Assembly (NCBI GenBank): GCA_937884635.1
Contig: CALGBW010000003.1
Span: 1-64,000, forward strand
Direction: 5' to 3'
DNA length: 64,000 nt
DNA from: an uncultured Chlamydiaceae bacterium
GTDB lineage: Bacteria; Chlamydiota; Chlamydiia; Chlamydiales; Chlamydiaceae
The notes under the pieces are model-generated. The model saw nothing but the letters and a program-made list of their open reading frames with translations. It was not told where the DNA came from and did not search any database. Both the position numbers and the translations under genes were made by a program. This document shows, one piece after another, positions 9,135 through 18,316 of the stretch (positions are counted from its first letter, which is position 1; each line of letters opens with the position of its first letter).

Positions 9135-9872
9135 ATTACACCTTTTTGTTATTCGTGATTAATTTCCCCCATTTAATGGAAAAGGTTAAGAATGAAGCAT
9201 TTACATTAGAGTTGACACTCATGACTACCCGTTATGCATTTCTCATGTTTTGGTTTCTGTTTAAAACCAAAATTGTCTCAGGATATGCTGTGAGGGGATA
9301 TTTTATCAATAAAAATCACCCCTAGAAACTGAGAGCCAATAAGCTAAGAAAGCTCTAACAGCTGAAGAAAAAGGGTGGTATATTGAATCAGAGTTAAGCC
9401 CAGCACTTGAAGCCTGAACCCTTTGCAGGTATCCGTTCTGAATTCAGAGACTTAGAAAATCTCGCTGTGCCTGATAGGAAAATGCAATTTGTGCAAAAGG
9501 TATAAAGTCGAGCCCCTAAAGGCTCTTTGATGCTACACTCGCCATTGGGATACAGAGATTAAAGGTTGAGATGGCAATCCAGTCAGTAATAGGGGAAGTC
9601 AGAACCTCTTCTCCTTTAAAAAAGATCATGTGGAATTGTCGCCTGCTATTCGTGCTCAGGAAACCTAGTTTTATCCTTGAATACATAAAGTGATTTTTTT
9701 ATTCTAAAAACTGTCCTTACCTTTCTAGTCCTAGCAGATTATGAAAGGACACAAAAAAGCCCAGGCGTATAGCCTGGGCCAAAAGGGAACATATCCCCTT
9801 TTGCGTTTATCCCTTTCCTAGATACAACGCTAATTTCTATAAGCCATTTCCTTTCTGTATTTCTAAACCTAA
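9135..9872. other. Long region without a convincing gene; possible gene remnants
   Basis: Some 740 bases with no intact gene. Short protein-like stretches are seen on the plus strand: a frame reading EEKGWYIESELSPALEA ends at 9415, a second reads GIRSEFRDLENLAVPDRKMQ before a stop near 9505, and a third begins MAIQSVIGEVRTSSPLKK at 9571. They lie in different frames with stops between, which may be a decayed gene or chance. The terminator of the next minus-strand gene lies at its right end. Confidence 0.35.
9753..9779 (-). terminator. Intrinsic terminator
   Basis: Perfect 8-bp stem (gcccaggc / gcctgggc, 9759-9779) followed on the minus strand by six U residues. It lies about 95 bases downstream of the small gene ending at 9873. 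Confidence 0.8.
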
Positions 9873-10169
9873 TCAGACTTCTCCATTGGTTCCTTCACCC
9901 CAAGCAGCTATCATTCCAGCTGTAATGATAGGAGATGTTGGAGACTCACAAGAACCACTCACTTCGTAGTCATCCCACCAAAATTCATCGTTGGTACTTA
10001 ATCTTTGTTTTTCTTGGACGATCTGACTATTTGTCTTGTTATCAAATAATGGTTTGTTTACTGACTTTTCTGTCAATCTAACCAAGAGCCTTTCCTGTTT
10101 CTTAACTGGAGGCTTTCTCAAACAAATACCACTTACACGAACATAACAGGTCAACATTGGAACACTCAT
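9873..10169 (-). CDS. Small hypothetical protein
   Basis: A 98-residue protein starting at the ATG at 10169 (MSVPMLTCYVRVSG), placed six bases after a strong Shine-Dalgarno GAGGAGGG; a longer frame from 10229 has no such site. The body is basic and polar (PPVKKQERLLVRLTEKS), with an acidic aromatic stretch DEFWWDDYEVSG and a hydrophobic C-terminal segment. The MSVP start resembles the small protein starting at 34071 (MSVPPISPL), hinting at a shared origin. A good terminator follows. Function unknown. Confidence 0.65.
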   Translation of the reverse strand: MSVPMLTCYVRVSGICLRKPPVKKQERLLVRLTEKSVNKPLFDNKTNSQIVQEKQRLSTNDEFWWDDYEVSGSCESPTSPIITAGMIAAWGEGTNGEV

Positions 10170-10502
10170 ACTCCCCTCCTCTTTTAAAAAATTTTCAAAC
10201 AAATTTAGATTCAAAATATTTTTTGTCAAATTGAATCAAAATTTTGCTTCAGAGGGGGAACAGAACAGGTTTTTTCTAAAAGACATACAAAAAAATAAAA
10301 ATATTGATTCTAGACTGAAACCTATATCGCAATTAGGCAGGCTTAACTAATGAATGCGTACAAAAAATGCTCCATAGGGAATCAAAAGGAATTTTGACTG
10401 TTTTACAAAAGCAACACTACCTTACTGGGCAGTCTCATAGATGTTAATGAAAAAAAACAACGTAAAAAGAACAAGGAAAGATATAAGAAGATAGTTTTAC
10501 AT
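10170..10502. other. AT-rich spacer upstream of the small gene
   Basis: About 330 AT-rich bases between the small gene's start and the CPAF terminator; it should hold the small gene's promoter. No further gene or RNA is seen. Confidence 0.4.
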
Positions 10503-10536
10503 AAAAGGCTTCAAGGATATTTCCTTGAAGCCTTTT
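10503..10536 (-). terminator. Intrinsic terminator of the CPAF gene
   Basis: A long near-perfect stem (aaaaggcttcaagg / ccttgaagcctttt) lies four bases after the CPAF stop codon. On the minus strand the stem ends in a run of four U. Confidence 0.8.
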
Positions 10537-10539
10537 ACA

Positions 10540-12348
10540 TTACACATCAGAACCGATTGTACAGCCATTTTCTATATAGGCCATAAAACAATCCAAGACC
10601 CTTCCCATATAATCTTTGTACTCCCCGCTACGGACATCGTCAGTAGTCAGCGGAATACTGATATGAGGGGCTACTCCTAAGTTCTCAATCAGAGATCCAT
10701 TAGCACGTACAGCTAAGGAGCCTGTCAAAGAACAACTACGAATACCACTTCTATTTGGATACTCTACGCTAAAGACAAATCCACCAGCTCCAGCTGTAGG
10801 CATACCTAAAACTAAAGCTCGGTCATTATCTTTTAGGATAGCTGGGAATAAGTCCCCACAGGAAAAGTCTTCTCCATCAATCAATACACACAATGGTTTT
10901 GTATATCGAGCATGTGGGCTTGGAAGAATGCTCTCGATACCAAGCAGAGGCATAGCTGGAGTTAAGTTGATTTCCCCTTTTGCCCAATAGCTAAGTATGT
11001 TATTTGCATAGTCTTTCAAATACCTCACGATTGTCATGTTCATGGCAAGGCCTTCCATATCAGACCCCAGAACATCTTGAGCAGCTTCATCTGTGTATAC
11101 ACCATTCAATCTCTCTAACCAATCCAAAGCTTCATTCACCTCTGTTTGAGTCAGAATCATACGGTGTTTAGGTGTATGTAGTGGACGGTCTGTTAGAGCA
11201 GAGAGCAACCCATATAGATAAAGAACACTACCACCAGGGTTCGCTGTTTGGTCAATGATTAAAGCATCCGTACGCTCTTCAAGCTCTCGGATTATATCAA
11301 TAAACTCTTGCCAAGGAGCTTCATCACAAACAACGTTAGCTGACTCTGCCAAGGAAGACCAATCATATGAAGGAATACGTACAACGCCGATTGTCAAATC
11401 ACGACCTTGTTTGTCCTGATAAGAAAAGGCGTAAGCAGGGCAGGGAAACGCCTTCTGCGATTGCCATACAACACGTCCAAAGTGAGGCAAGAATCCTGTC
11501 AAACTTCCCAAATCATGATCACTACAGCGTTCTCTTCGTTGATATTGAGAATGTACTTCTGGCCAAAAATAAGGTTGCATAGGAGTGCTAAACAAACTGC
11601 TCTGACGAGGGGCACCAAAACTCAATGACGATGATCTTGCTGTTGCCTTAGGGCCTTTTACTCCTAATTTGGGTTCACGGATTCTATAGGAAATAGAAGC
11701 AAGGTCCCCTACATTCTCTGGTGTATAACGCCAACGAACACGAACATTCGTTACTACCCCATTAGCTTTTTGTACTTTCAAGTAAGAGGAGCCAGCGGGA
11801 ACAACATGTCCGAGAGCCGCACTTCTTGCAAAAAGAAAGCGCGCAGCTGCAGCACTATCTGCAGGAGAACCGATTCCCTTACGTAGGCTCTCTATAACCT
11901 GCATGACAGGGAGGTTATCCATTTCTAAAATCTCATCTCCAACAAGAAGAGTACGTGCAGAATCAAAAGATTCCACAACAAAGCACCTACCATCCCCGCT
12001 AAGCTTTACAGCATAAGGAATCACGGCGCTTTCGGTGGAGAAGAATGTAATACCAGCATGGTAATCGTTCAGGTTGGCAATGTAATCTGCTAGGACCCGT
12101 TGACAAAACTTTGTTGAAGGTACTCGTTCTCCGTTAATTAGAGATAAAGCTCTATCTGTACTTTCTTGAAGACTCCAACCAAAAAGAGTCTCTTTCCAAA
12201 CTTTTGGCGCATATTTTATTTCTAATAAATGCTCCAAAATTTTCAAATCAACCAAAGCATTTTCTTTCACATGATTTGCTTGCACTGGGCTGAGCTGCAA
12301 GCCAAAAGCAAATGCGCAAACAAACGCTATAAATCTTTTTATTCTCAT
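10540..12348 (-). CDS. cpaf: Chlamydial protease-like activity factor (CPAF)
   Basis: Secreted serine protease of the tail-specific protease type, made as a zymogen, that cleaves host and chlamydial proteins late in infection. The 602 residues start with a signal peptide (MRIKRFIAFVCAFAFGLQLS, cleavage near residue 24), consistent with Sec-dependent export. The catalytic His lies in NDYHAGITFF (His97), the Ser in DGEDFSCGDLF (Ser496) and the Glu in LIENLGV (Glu555). The Ser-Glu spacing of 59 equals that of C. trachomatis CPAF (Ser499, Glu558). A terminator follows directly, and a divergent antiporter gene lies upstream, matching CT858 beside CT857. No truncation is seen. Confidence 0.96.
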   Translation of the reverse strand: MRIKRFIAFVCAFAFGLQLSPVQANHVKENALVDLKILEHLLEIKYAPKVWKETLFGWSLQESTDRALSLINGERVPSTKFCQRVLADYIANLNDYHAGITFFSTESAVIPYAVKLSGDGRCFVVESFDSARTLLVGDEILEMDNLPVMQVIESLRKGIGSPADSAAAARFLFARSAALGHVVPAGSSYLKVQKANGVVTNVRVRWRYTPENVGDLASISYRIREPKLGVKGPKATARSSSLSFGAPRQSSLFSTPMQPYFWPEVHSQYQRRERCSDHDLGSLTGFLPHFGRVVWQSQKAFPCPAYAFSYQDKQGRDLTIGVVRIPSYDWSSLAESANVVCDEAPWQEFIDIIRELEERTDALIIDQTANPGGSVLYLYGLLSALTDRPLHTPKHRMILTQTEVNEALDWLERLNGVYTDEAAQDVLGSDMEGLAMNMTIVRYLKDYANNILSYWAKGEINLTPAMPLLGIESILPSPHARYTKPLCVLIDGEDFSCGDLFPAILKDNDRALVLGMPTAGAGGFVFSVEYPNRSGIRSCSLTGSLAVRANGSLIENLGVAPHISIPLTTDDVRSGEYKDYMGRVLDCFMAYIENGCTIGSDV

Positions 12349-12652
12349 GCTAAACCTCTACTCTTCAACATCGGGTCAAATAGCGGACAATATGATAAAG
12401 ATAGGGACGCTTTTTTAAAAGATTTTTAAATTTTTTTTTGACAAAAACCTTAATTAAAATATGCACTTAAGCAAATATAAAAGATTTTCTTTCAAACCTT
12501 TAAAGTTTACTCTTTTGTTGCAGATACATTAATCTCTTGCCTATTCCCGTTTAGCGCCATAGACTCCTCCCATTGGGTTTGCACCAGCAGGGTTGTAAAT
12601 GGTATGAAAGAGAATGGATCGAAAAGTTTAAAAAACTTGGAGTATCATTATT
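12349..12652. promoter_or_regulatory. Divergent promoter region of CPAF and the antiporter
   Basis: About 300 bases between the divergent starts of the CPAF and NhaD-type genes. The left half is very AT-rich, with an A/T-tract around 12416-12440 next to the CPAF side. No operator was recognised. Confidence 0.4.
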
Positions 12653-13900
12653 ATGTTAAAATTCCAATTGTGTGCTTTGTTTCTCTTTGGATACGCGGCA
12701 ATTGTCTTTGAACATATCGTTCGGGTAAATAAATCTGCTGTAGCTTTAGTTATGGGTGGGCTCATGTGGTTGGTGTGTTTCTCACATCTGCACGGAGCAG
12801 AACATATGTTACTAGCAGAACAGATTGCCGATATGGCTCAGGTCATTTTCTTCTTATTTGCCGCCATGGCAATTGTAGAACTGATAGACGCGCACCAAGG
12901 TTTCTCCGTTATTACTAAGTGTTGTCATATTCAATCGCAGACAATGCTCTTATGGGTTCTACTCCTCCTGTCCTTCTTCCTTTCTGCTGCCCTAGATAAC
13001 CTCACCTCGATTATCATTGTCATCTCTATGCTCCGACAACTCGTTAAGTCTCGAGATGACCGCTTAATCTTAGGAGCTATGTGTGTCATTGCTGTTAATG
13101 CAGGCGGTGCTTGGACTCCCTTAGGAGATGTGACGACAACTATGCTGTGGATTAACAACAAGATTTCCTCTTGGGGAATTATTCGCAGTCTCTTCTTACC
13201 TAGTTTAGTTTGCGCTGTTATTGCCGGGTTCTTTGGCCAGTTTTTGATTAAAAAACGCTCAACATCTCCTGTTGCTCTAAAAAATCTGGAAGCAGAAGAA
13301 ATTCTTCCTAAGAGCGGGTATATTGTAACCATTGGGTTAGGCTCATTGATTATGGTTCCTGTATGGAAAGCCTGTTTAGGAATTCCTCCTTTTGTAGGAG
13401 CCTTGCTAGGGTTAGGGCTTGTTTGGTTAATCAGTGACTGGATTCACTATCCCCATGGGGATGATCGCCAGCACTTACGAGTACCTCATATCCTCACACG
13501 AATTGATATCTCTTCTATTACCTTCTTTGCAGGAATCCTCCTTGCTGTTAATGCTTTAAACTTTGCTCATGTTCTTCAAGACATTTCCCTAGCTATGGAC
13601 CAACTCTTTTCTAGACATGTTGTTGCTGTGATCATTGGGCTTGTATCCAGTGTCTTGGATAACGTTCCTCTCGTTGCTGCTACGATGGGAATGTACAATG
13701 CTCCTCTAGATGATTCCCTCTGGCAATTAATTGCCTATGCAGCCGGAACAGGAGGAAGCATTCTCGTTATCGGATCTGCTGCTGGTGTTGCCTTTATGGG
13801 AATAGAAAAAGTAAATTTCCTTTGGTATGTGAAAAAGGCATCTTGGATAGCATTAGCTAGCTACTTCGGTGGATTAGCTACTTACTTCCTGCTTGTTTAG
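12653..13900 (+). CDS. nhaD: NhaD-type Na+/H+ antiporter family membrane protein
   Basis: A 415-residue protein with about ten to twelve hydrophobic segments and the ion-transporter superfamily signature. AALDNLTSIIIV in the first half and SSVLDNVPLVAA in the second half are the paired Asp-Asn motifs expected of NhaD/ArsB-type carriers, and GGAWTPLGDVTTTMLW is the conserved loop between them. Such proteins exchange Na+ (or Li+) for protons. Location beside CPAF matches CT857. It stands alone, divergent from CPAF, with a hairpin after the stop. Confidence 0.85.
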   Translation: MLKFQLCALFLFGYAAIVFEHIVRVNKSAVALVMGGLMWLVCFSHLHGAEHMLLAEQIADMAQVIFFLFAAMAIVELIDAHQGFSVITKCCHIQSQTMLLWVLLLLSFFLSAALDNLTSIIIVISMLRQLVKSRDDRLILGAMCVIAVNAGGAWTPLGDVTTTMLWINNKISSWGIIRSLFLPSLVCAVIAGFFGQFLIKKRSTSPVALKNLEAEEILPKSGYIVTIGLGSLIMVPVWKACLGIPPFVGALLGLGLVWLISDWIHYPHGDDRQHLRVPHILTRIDISSITFFAGILLAVNALNFAHVLQDISLAMDQLFSRHVVAVIIGLVSSVLDNVPLVAATMGMYNAPLDDSLWQLIAYAAGTGGSILVIGSAAGVAFMGIEKVNFLWYVKKASWIALASYFGGLATYFLLV

Positions 13901-13911
13901 CCATAAGGATA

Positions 13912-13957
13912 TGCAAAAAAAGAGAAAGCCATCACACAAAACGGTAGCTTTCTCTTT
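13912..13957 (-). terminator. Intrinsic terminator for the leftward PTS genes
   Basis: Stem aaagagaaagc / gctttctcttt (13919-13957), followed on the minus strand by seven U. It can end leftward transcripts from the ptsH-ptsI operon; the plus-strand antiporter gene ends just before it, so it may also act on that side. Confidence 0.7.
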
Positions 13958-14115
13958 AAAAGTTTAAAGCATTTTTCGCATGTAGCGATAGATGACACGA
14001 TAATTAGCCACTCCTCATTATCACCATTGGTAGGAGTTTCTTCCAATTCTCTCAACGCATCGATGAGATGTTTAATCCCTTGATTTACTTCTTGTGAAAG
14101 GTACAGAACATACAA

Positions 14116-15825
14116 TTAAGCCGCCTCTAACGGTTTAATTAAGGTTCGAACCAACCTATAAAGGTTATCCGTGTCTGCTAATTTGATATTAGGAAAGGTA
14201 AGGCAGATTCTAGGAAGTATTTCTCAGGGGATAGGTCAAATACCCCTAGTAGCCTTCTGTGGTACAGCTGTCAATGCTTCTCTAACCTTAGCAATACTAG
14301 GAATAGCCACTGATAGCTCTGTCACTCCTAACCCTATAAACAAAGAGGTTAAGGTCGTATCAGAAGCTGCCTCTCCGCAAATAGAGACGGGAATCCCCCT
14401 GCGCTTCGCTCGCGTAATGACATGTTTTAATGTACGAATGAGGGAAGGATGCAGCCCGCTATTTAAGTAATCAGGGAGCGGTGCCTCCCGTGGGTTCCCT
14501 AGGGTATATTGGATAAGGTCATTTGTTCCGATAGAGAGGAAACGCACTTGCTGCATAATCTCTTCGATCATCCAAGCAGAAGAAGGCGTTTCGATCATAG
14601 AGCCCCAAAAGATATTCTCTCCTATTCCTAGGGCTCCTTCTTCAAGTAGAGAATGACAAAGGGTCTTCACAGCAATGATCTCCGCAGCATCCACTACACC
14701 AGGAATTAACACGCGTATACATCCTTCTGTAGAGGCACGGAGAATGGCTCGTAACTGCTCTTTTAAAACATTCTCATTGGCTAGAAGCCAACGTACTGAC
14801 CGCAGACCGCTACCGTGTATCCCTGGACAGGGCTTATCCTCTCCAAAGTCAAATAAACGTAAAACGGAATTAGGGAAGCTCATCAAGCGTTTATAAACGA
14901 TATACTGTTCTTCTTCTGTTGGAAGGTGTTCAAAAGCAAGAAACTCGGATCGAAATAAGCCAATCGAAGTGTCTGGGAAAAACTCACGTAGAATATCTAA
15001 ATCACTCGGTGTTCCTGCATGTGCGGAGACGCGCAGGGGGATAGAGCTTTCACATACCGTGATGGGAGATAAGACGGTGGATCGTTTCTTATAACAGATC
15101 TCCAATGTCTTGGGCATAGGGTTAAAGATAATCTCACCATGAATCCCATCGATTAATACCAGCTTCCCTTGATACTGCTGCATCTCCTGCCAGTGTTCTG
15201 GTGCGATACTAGCTAAATAGGGAATGCTCTTTGCTTTAGATACAATAGCAGTGTGGGAAGTCGCTCCCCCTGATAGAGAAACAAACCCCCGTATATAAGC
15301 TGGATTGGCACTTGCTACTTCTGAAGGAGCCAGCTCTTCAGCAAAGACAATGATATTCTGATCTGAACATCCTAACGAACGTCTATGTCCTCGGCATAGG
15401 TGTCCGATGACACGATTAGAGATATCATGGATATCCTGCACGCGGTCAGCAACGACTCCCTTTCCTAGAGACTCCTTGATCTTACCAATAATAGAAGAGA
15501 AGGCATATTCAGCATTTTTTCGATCCTTACGAATGGTATTAACGACCTCTTCTGTCAGAAGAGGATCTTTAATAATCTCCAAATGTGCCTGCAGGATAGA
15601 GGCGACCTCTTGCTCTTCTGTCACTTCTTTTTTCAAAGCGACCAAATCCAATTTGGATTGCTTCAGCGCCCTGTAATAACGACGGATCTCATGTTCTACC
15701 TCTTCCTGAGGTAGGGTGAGCTCATTCACCTTCAGCTGAGAAGAAGGTAAAAATACAACCTTACCAACGGCAATCCCTGCCACGATAGGGACTCCCAATA
15801 CTCTCCACTCTTGACCTTCTTCCAT
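14116..15825 (-). pseudogene. ptsI: PTS enzyme I with two in-frame TGA codons near the 3' end
   Basis: Phosphoenolpyruvate-protein phosphotransferase: autophosphorylates from PEP and passes phosphate to HPr. The uninterrupted frame gives 529 residues (14236-15825), with the active-site His191 in GGATSHTAIVSKA, the PEP-binding TIM-barrel domain, and the catalytic Cys motif VSICGEAASD. It stops at TGA 14236-14238 soon after AIPSIAKVREALTAVP. The same frame meets a second TGA at 14224-14226 and is then open for 35 codons to TAA at 14116-14118. That last part (ADTDNLYRLVRTLIKP) resembles the C-terminal helix of E. coli enzyme I (TDELMTLVNKFIEE), and the total of about 569 codons equals the usual length. 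The product may be a shortened but catalytically complete enzyme, or inactive. The start abuts the ptsH stop (TAGATG). Confidence 0.75.
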
Positions 15826-16110
15826 CTATAATTCTCCAAAGCCAGATGCAAATGCCTTTGATACCTTTTCCAGCACACGACTTGCATCCCGCCCTTTGAT
15901 GCAAACAACAACCTCACTGTCTTGAGGAGCTCCTAACATGAGAATACTCATCATGCTTTTTGCATTGACTGTTTTCCCGCCATAGGAAAAGCTAATCTCA
16001 CATTCTTCTCCTGCTAGTAGCTTCACAAGAGCTCCCGCTGGACGTACATGAATACCAGAGGCATTCTTCACCACACACACACAGGAAACTTCCTCTTCGA
16101 GATCACCCAT
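15826..16110 (-). CDS. ptsH: Phosphocarrier protein HPr
   Basis: A 94-residue protein with the HPr active-site motif GIHVRPAGALVKLL (phospho-accepting His21) and the later KSMMSILMLGAP stretch, which contains the regulatory-site-like Ser region of HPr. It receives phosphate from enzyme I; in chlamydiae the pathway is incomplete and thought to be regulatory. The stop codon directly abuts the ptsI start, so the two form an operon, as in CT337-CT336. A slightly extended N-terminus (MGDLEEEVSC) precedes the usual first strand. Confidence 0.92.
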   Translation of the reverse strand: MGDLEEEVSCVCVVKNASGIHVRPAGALVKLLAGEECEISFSYGGKTVNAKSMMSILMLGAPQDSEVVVCIKGRDASRVLEKVSKAFASGFGEL

Positions 16111-16179
16111 ACAGACTCCGGGACAACAACTTGGAGGAAAGTGTAATCTGGCTAGATGAACAACACAAGAAAAACCCGA

Positions 16180-16911
16180 TTATACACAGAAGCTCTCTGT
16201 CAAATAATTTTCCAACCACTCTAGGAAAGAGCCATAGACCCTGCCTGGCAAGGAAAAAAGCTTATCAGGGTAGTCTTCTTGACTCAGCAAATGATCATTA
16301 CAAGTGATATTAGGAGAAGGAAATCGCCTTTGCATTTCTGGTTCTGTAATAAAACATTGGTAGCCTGCTTTAGATCGATAGAAAGGCTCCAAACACCCCA
16401 CTAGTTCTTCTCGTTTCTCCTGTAAGTAAGTAGCAAAGAGATAACGCTCTTTAGCCAGCTCCTGATAAGAAAAGATCCCTCCATTCCTTGATCCAAAACC
16501 ATTATGAATGGAGAAAAAATGAGCATAATCACCATCAGGTATAGAAGGGAGATTCAAATTGTTGTAAGAAAGAGGGATATTCCCTCGGAATCCAGATCCA
16601 TTTGCAAACTGGTACAACAGATATGGTTCATAAGGCCTATGCTGAGGCTGATTGATACAAGGGATAATCGTCTCTAAGGAAGAAAAAAAACGACAAAAGG
16701 TGTGCGATTCCGTATGATCTAGCCCTAGAGAAGAGAGCCAGAACTCCCGGACTAACTCCTTTCGACTTTCCTTTGATAAACATGACAACTCATACCACCC
16801 CTTAGGCATACGTGGGAACCGTCTTGCTATTTCTTTCCATGATTCCTTAGATGGATCAATAACTAGAGTTGTTAACTGCGAACACGTCTCATTCCATGTC
16901 ATATTTTTCAT
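16180..16911 (-). CDS. Hypothetical protein with a SUKH/SMI1-like segment (CT338 position)
   Basis: A 243-residue soluble protein. The central segment SIPDGDYAHFFSIHNGFGSR, followed by NGGIFSYQEL, has the pattern of SMI1/KNR4 (SUKH) domains (Pro-x-x-Tyr-x-x-Phe, then His-Asn-Gly, then an Ile/Phe-rich strand). Such domains occur in bacterial toxin-immunity proteins and in eukaryotic regulators, so a binding role is possible. Position between ptsH and comEC matches the uncharacterised CT338. Its start overlaps head-to-head with the comEC-like gene. The domain call rests on one motif and is tentative. Confidence 0.6.
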   Translation of the reverse strand: MKNMTWNETCSQLTTLVIDPSKESWKEIARRFPRMPKGWYELSCLSKESRKELVREFWLSSLGLDHTESHTFCRFFSSLETIIPCINQPQHRPYEPYLLYQFANGSGFRGNIPLSYNNLNLPSIPDGDYAHFFSIHNGFGSRNGGIFSYQELAKERYLFATYLQEKREELVGCLEPFYRSKAGYQCFITEPEMQRRFPSPNITCNDHLLSQEDYPDKLFSLPGRVYGSFLEWLENYLTESFCV

Positions 16912-18302
16912 CAGCTATCTACCGATTCCAAAGCTCTTGCCGTGCTTTTCAACAGCAACATCCCTTACTTATCTGTGCCCTATACTGGTGTTCTGGAATG
17001 TTTGCTCGAGCTTACCCTTTCTGCTGTTCATGTTTACTACTGACTTTACATCTGTTTATTCCTAAAGATAAGAAAAAAATCCTTTTTCTCTTTTTCTTTT
17101 TTTGGCTTTTTCCCTTTCTCATCTTGCCTTGTGGGCAATCACACGAGGGAACAGCCTCAGGAACTTTTTCCATCCAAGCGCGATATGGGACTAAGCATTA
17201 TGGAAAAGCTTCTTTATTAACCTATGCCTGTGGGAAACAAACACGTCATATCCGTTGTTCTATTCGTTCTTCTATCCCTTTGTCTATTGGGGAAGCCTAC
17301 GCCCTCACTGGCTCTCTGAACAACACTACGTTTACCGTTACACATCCCCCTTACCTCATATCCCCTTCTTTGGCTCACCGTTGTCAGAAATCTGTCCGCA
17401 ATGCTTGTTCCTCGCGTATAAAAAAAGTATTCTCCCTAGCGCAATCTCAACAATTTGCCTCAGCTTTATTACTCGGACATCCCCTACCAAAGACAGTAAA
17501 AGAGCTATTCAGGGAAAAAGGGTTATCCCATCTCTTCGTTATCTCTGGTTGGCATTTCTCCTTATGCTCTTCTTTCTTACTGTTTCTCTTTCATATGGGG
17601 TCTTCAAAACTAAAAAACAGCCTTGTTTTCCTTTCTCTATGCTGTTGCCTGTTGCTCTTTCCTAGTTCTCCTTCTGTTTGGAGAACCTGGCTTTCCTGTT
17701 TTTTGTTTTCCCTGATTCCCTTTTTCCCCGGACTATGCTCTAGTTTAAACCGCTTGGGATTAGGGTGTATTCTTTGCTCCTTTTTTTTCTGTCCCCTATC
17801 TCCTGACTTTCTATTTAGCTTTTTAGCTACAGGAGGGATTCTTCTGTTTTTCCCTCCCCTGCGGGTTTCTCTTCTATCATGGGCTTCTCAACGAATTACC
17901 CATCTTCTAGGACGTAAATTATTCTGTTTTTTCCTTTCTTCTTTCCTACTTTCTTTCTCTGCTCAGCTCTTCCTAGCTCTACCCTTGCTATACTTCTTCG
18001 GTTCTCTTCCTTTAGATGGCCTACTTTTTAATCTCTTCTTCCCTCTTTTGGTCATTCCCTGTTTTTTCTTGATTCTCCTTGCCCTTGCCTTTCCACTTCT
18101 TACTCCCTTCACAGAGGGATACATTGCATTTCTATTAGACCATTCCGGACTACAAGCACCTAATATTCTGACAACATGGTACGCAGCGGGAATCACACCT
18201 ACGATGATCACCATTGTTTCAGTATTCCTGCTGTTATTAGGGGTATATTTACAGCGCCTCACCTACGTAGGAGAGGCCACTGATAAGAGATGGGTTCTTT
18301 AA
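16869..18302 (+). CDS. comEC: ComEC/Rec2-type competence membrane protein
   Basis: A 477-residue polytopic membrane protein. The competence-domain hallmark KGLSHLFVISGWHFSLC (about residues 217-233; the family consensus is GLxHLLAISGxH) lies between clusters of hydrophobic segments. In transformable bacteria ComEC forms the inner-membrane channel for single-stranded DNA. The protein is shorter than full ComEC and no metallo-beta-lactamase domain is visible, as is common for chlamydial CT339. The annotated start overlaps 43 bases of the divergent gene; in-frame ATGs at 16896 and 16998 are alternatives, the latter removing the overlap. Gene order agrees with CT338-CT340. Confidence 0.85.
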   Translation: MLTANTSHSMSYFSSAIYRFQSSCRAFQQQHPLLICALYWCSGMFARAYPFCCSCLLLTLHLFIPKDKKKILFLFFFFWLFPFLILPCGQSHEGTASGTFSIQARYGTKHYGKASLLTYACGKQTRHIRCSIRSSIPLSIGEAYALTGSLNNTTFTVTHPPYLISPSLAHRCQKSVRNACSSRIKKVFSLAQSQQFASALLLGHPLPKTVKELFREKGLSHLFVISGWHFSLCSSFLLFLFHMGSSKLKNSLVFLSLCCCLLLFPSSPSVWRTWLSCFLFSLIPFFPGLCSSLNRLGLGCILCSFFFCPLSPDFLFSFLATGGILLFFPPLRVSLLSWASQRITHLLGRKLFCFFLSSFLLSFSAQLFLALPLLYFFGSLPLDGLLFNLFFPLLVIPCFFLILLALAFPLLTPFTEGYIAFLLDHSGLQAPNILTTWYAAGITPTMITIVSVFLLLLGVYLQRLTYVGEATDKRWVL

Positions 18303-18316
18303 TCCAATGGAAGAAA

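Noticed and set aside
9083..9325. An 80-codon plus-strand frame
   Set aside because: It is antisense to part of the small Cys gene and its translation has no recognisable pattern.
13897..14115. A 72-codon minus-strand frame after ptsI
   Set aside because: It needs a TTG start, lies on top of the intrinsic terminator at 13919-13957, and has no recognisable feature.
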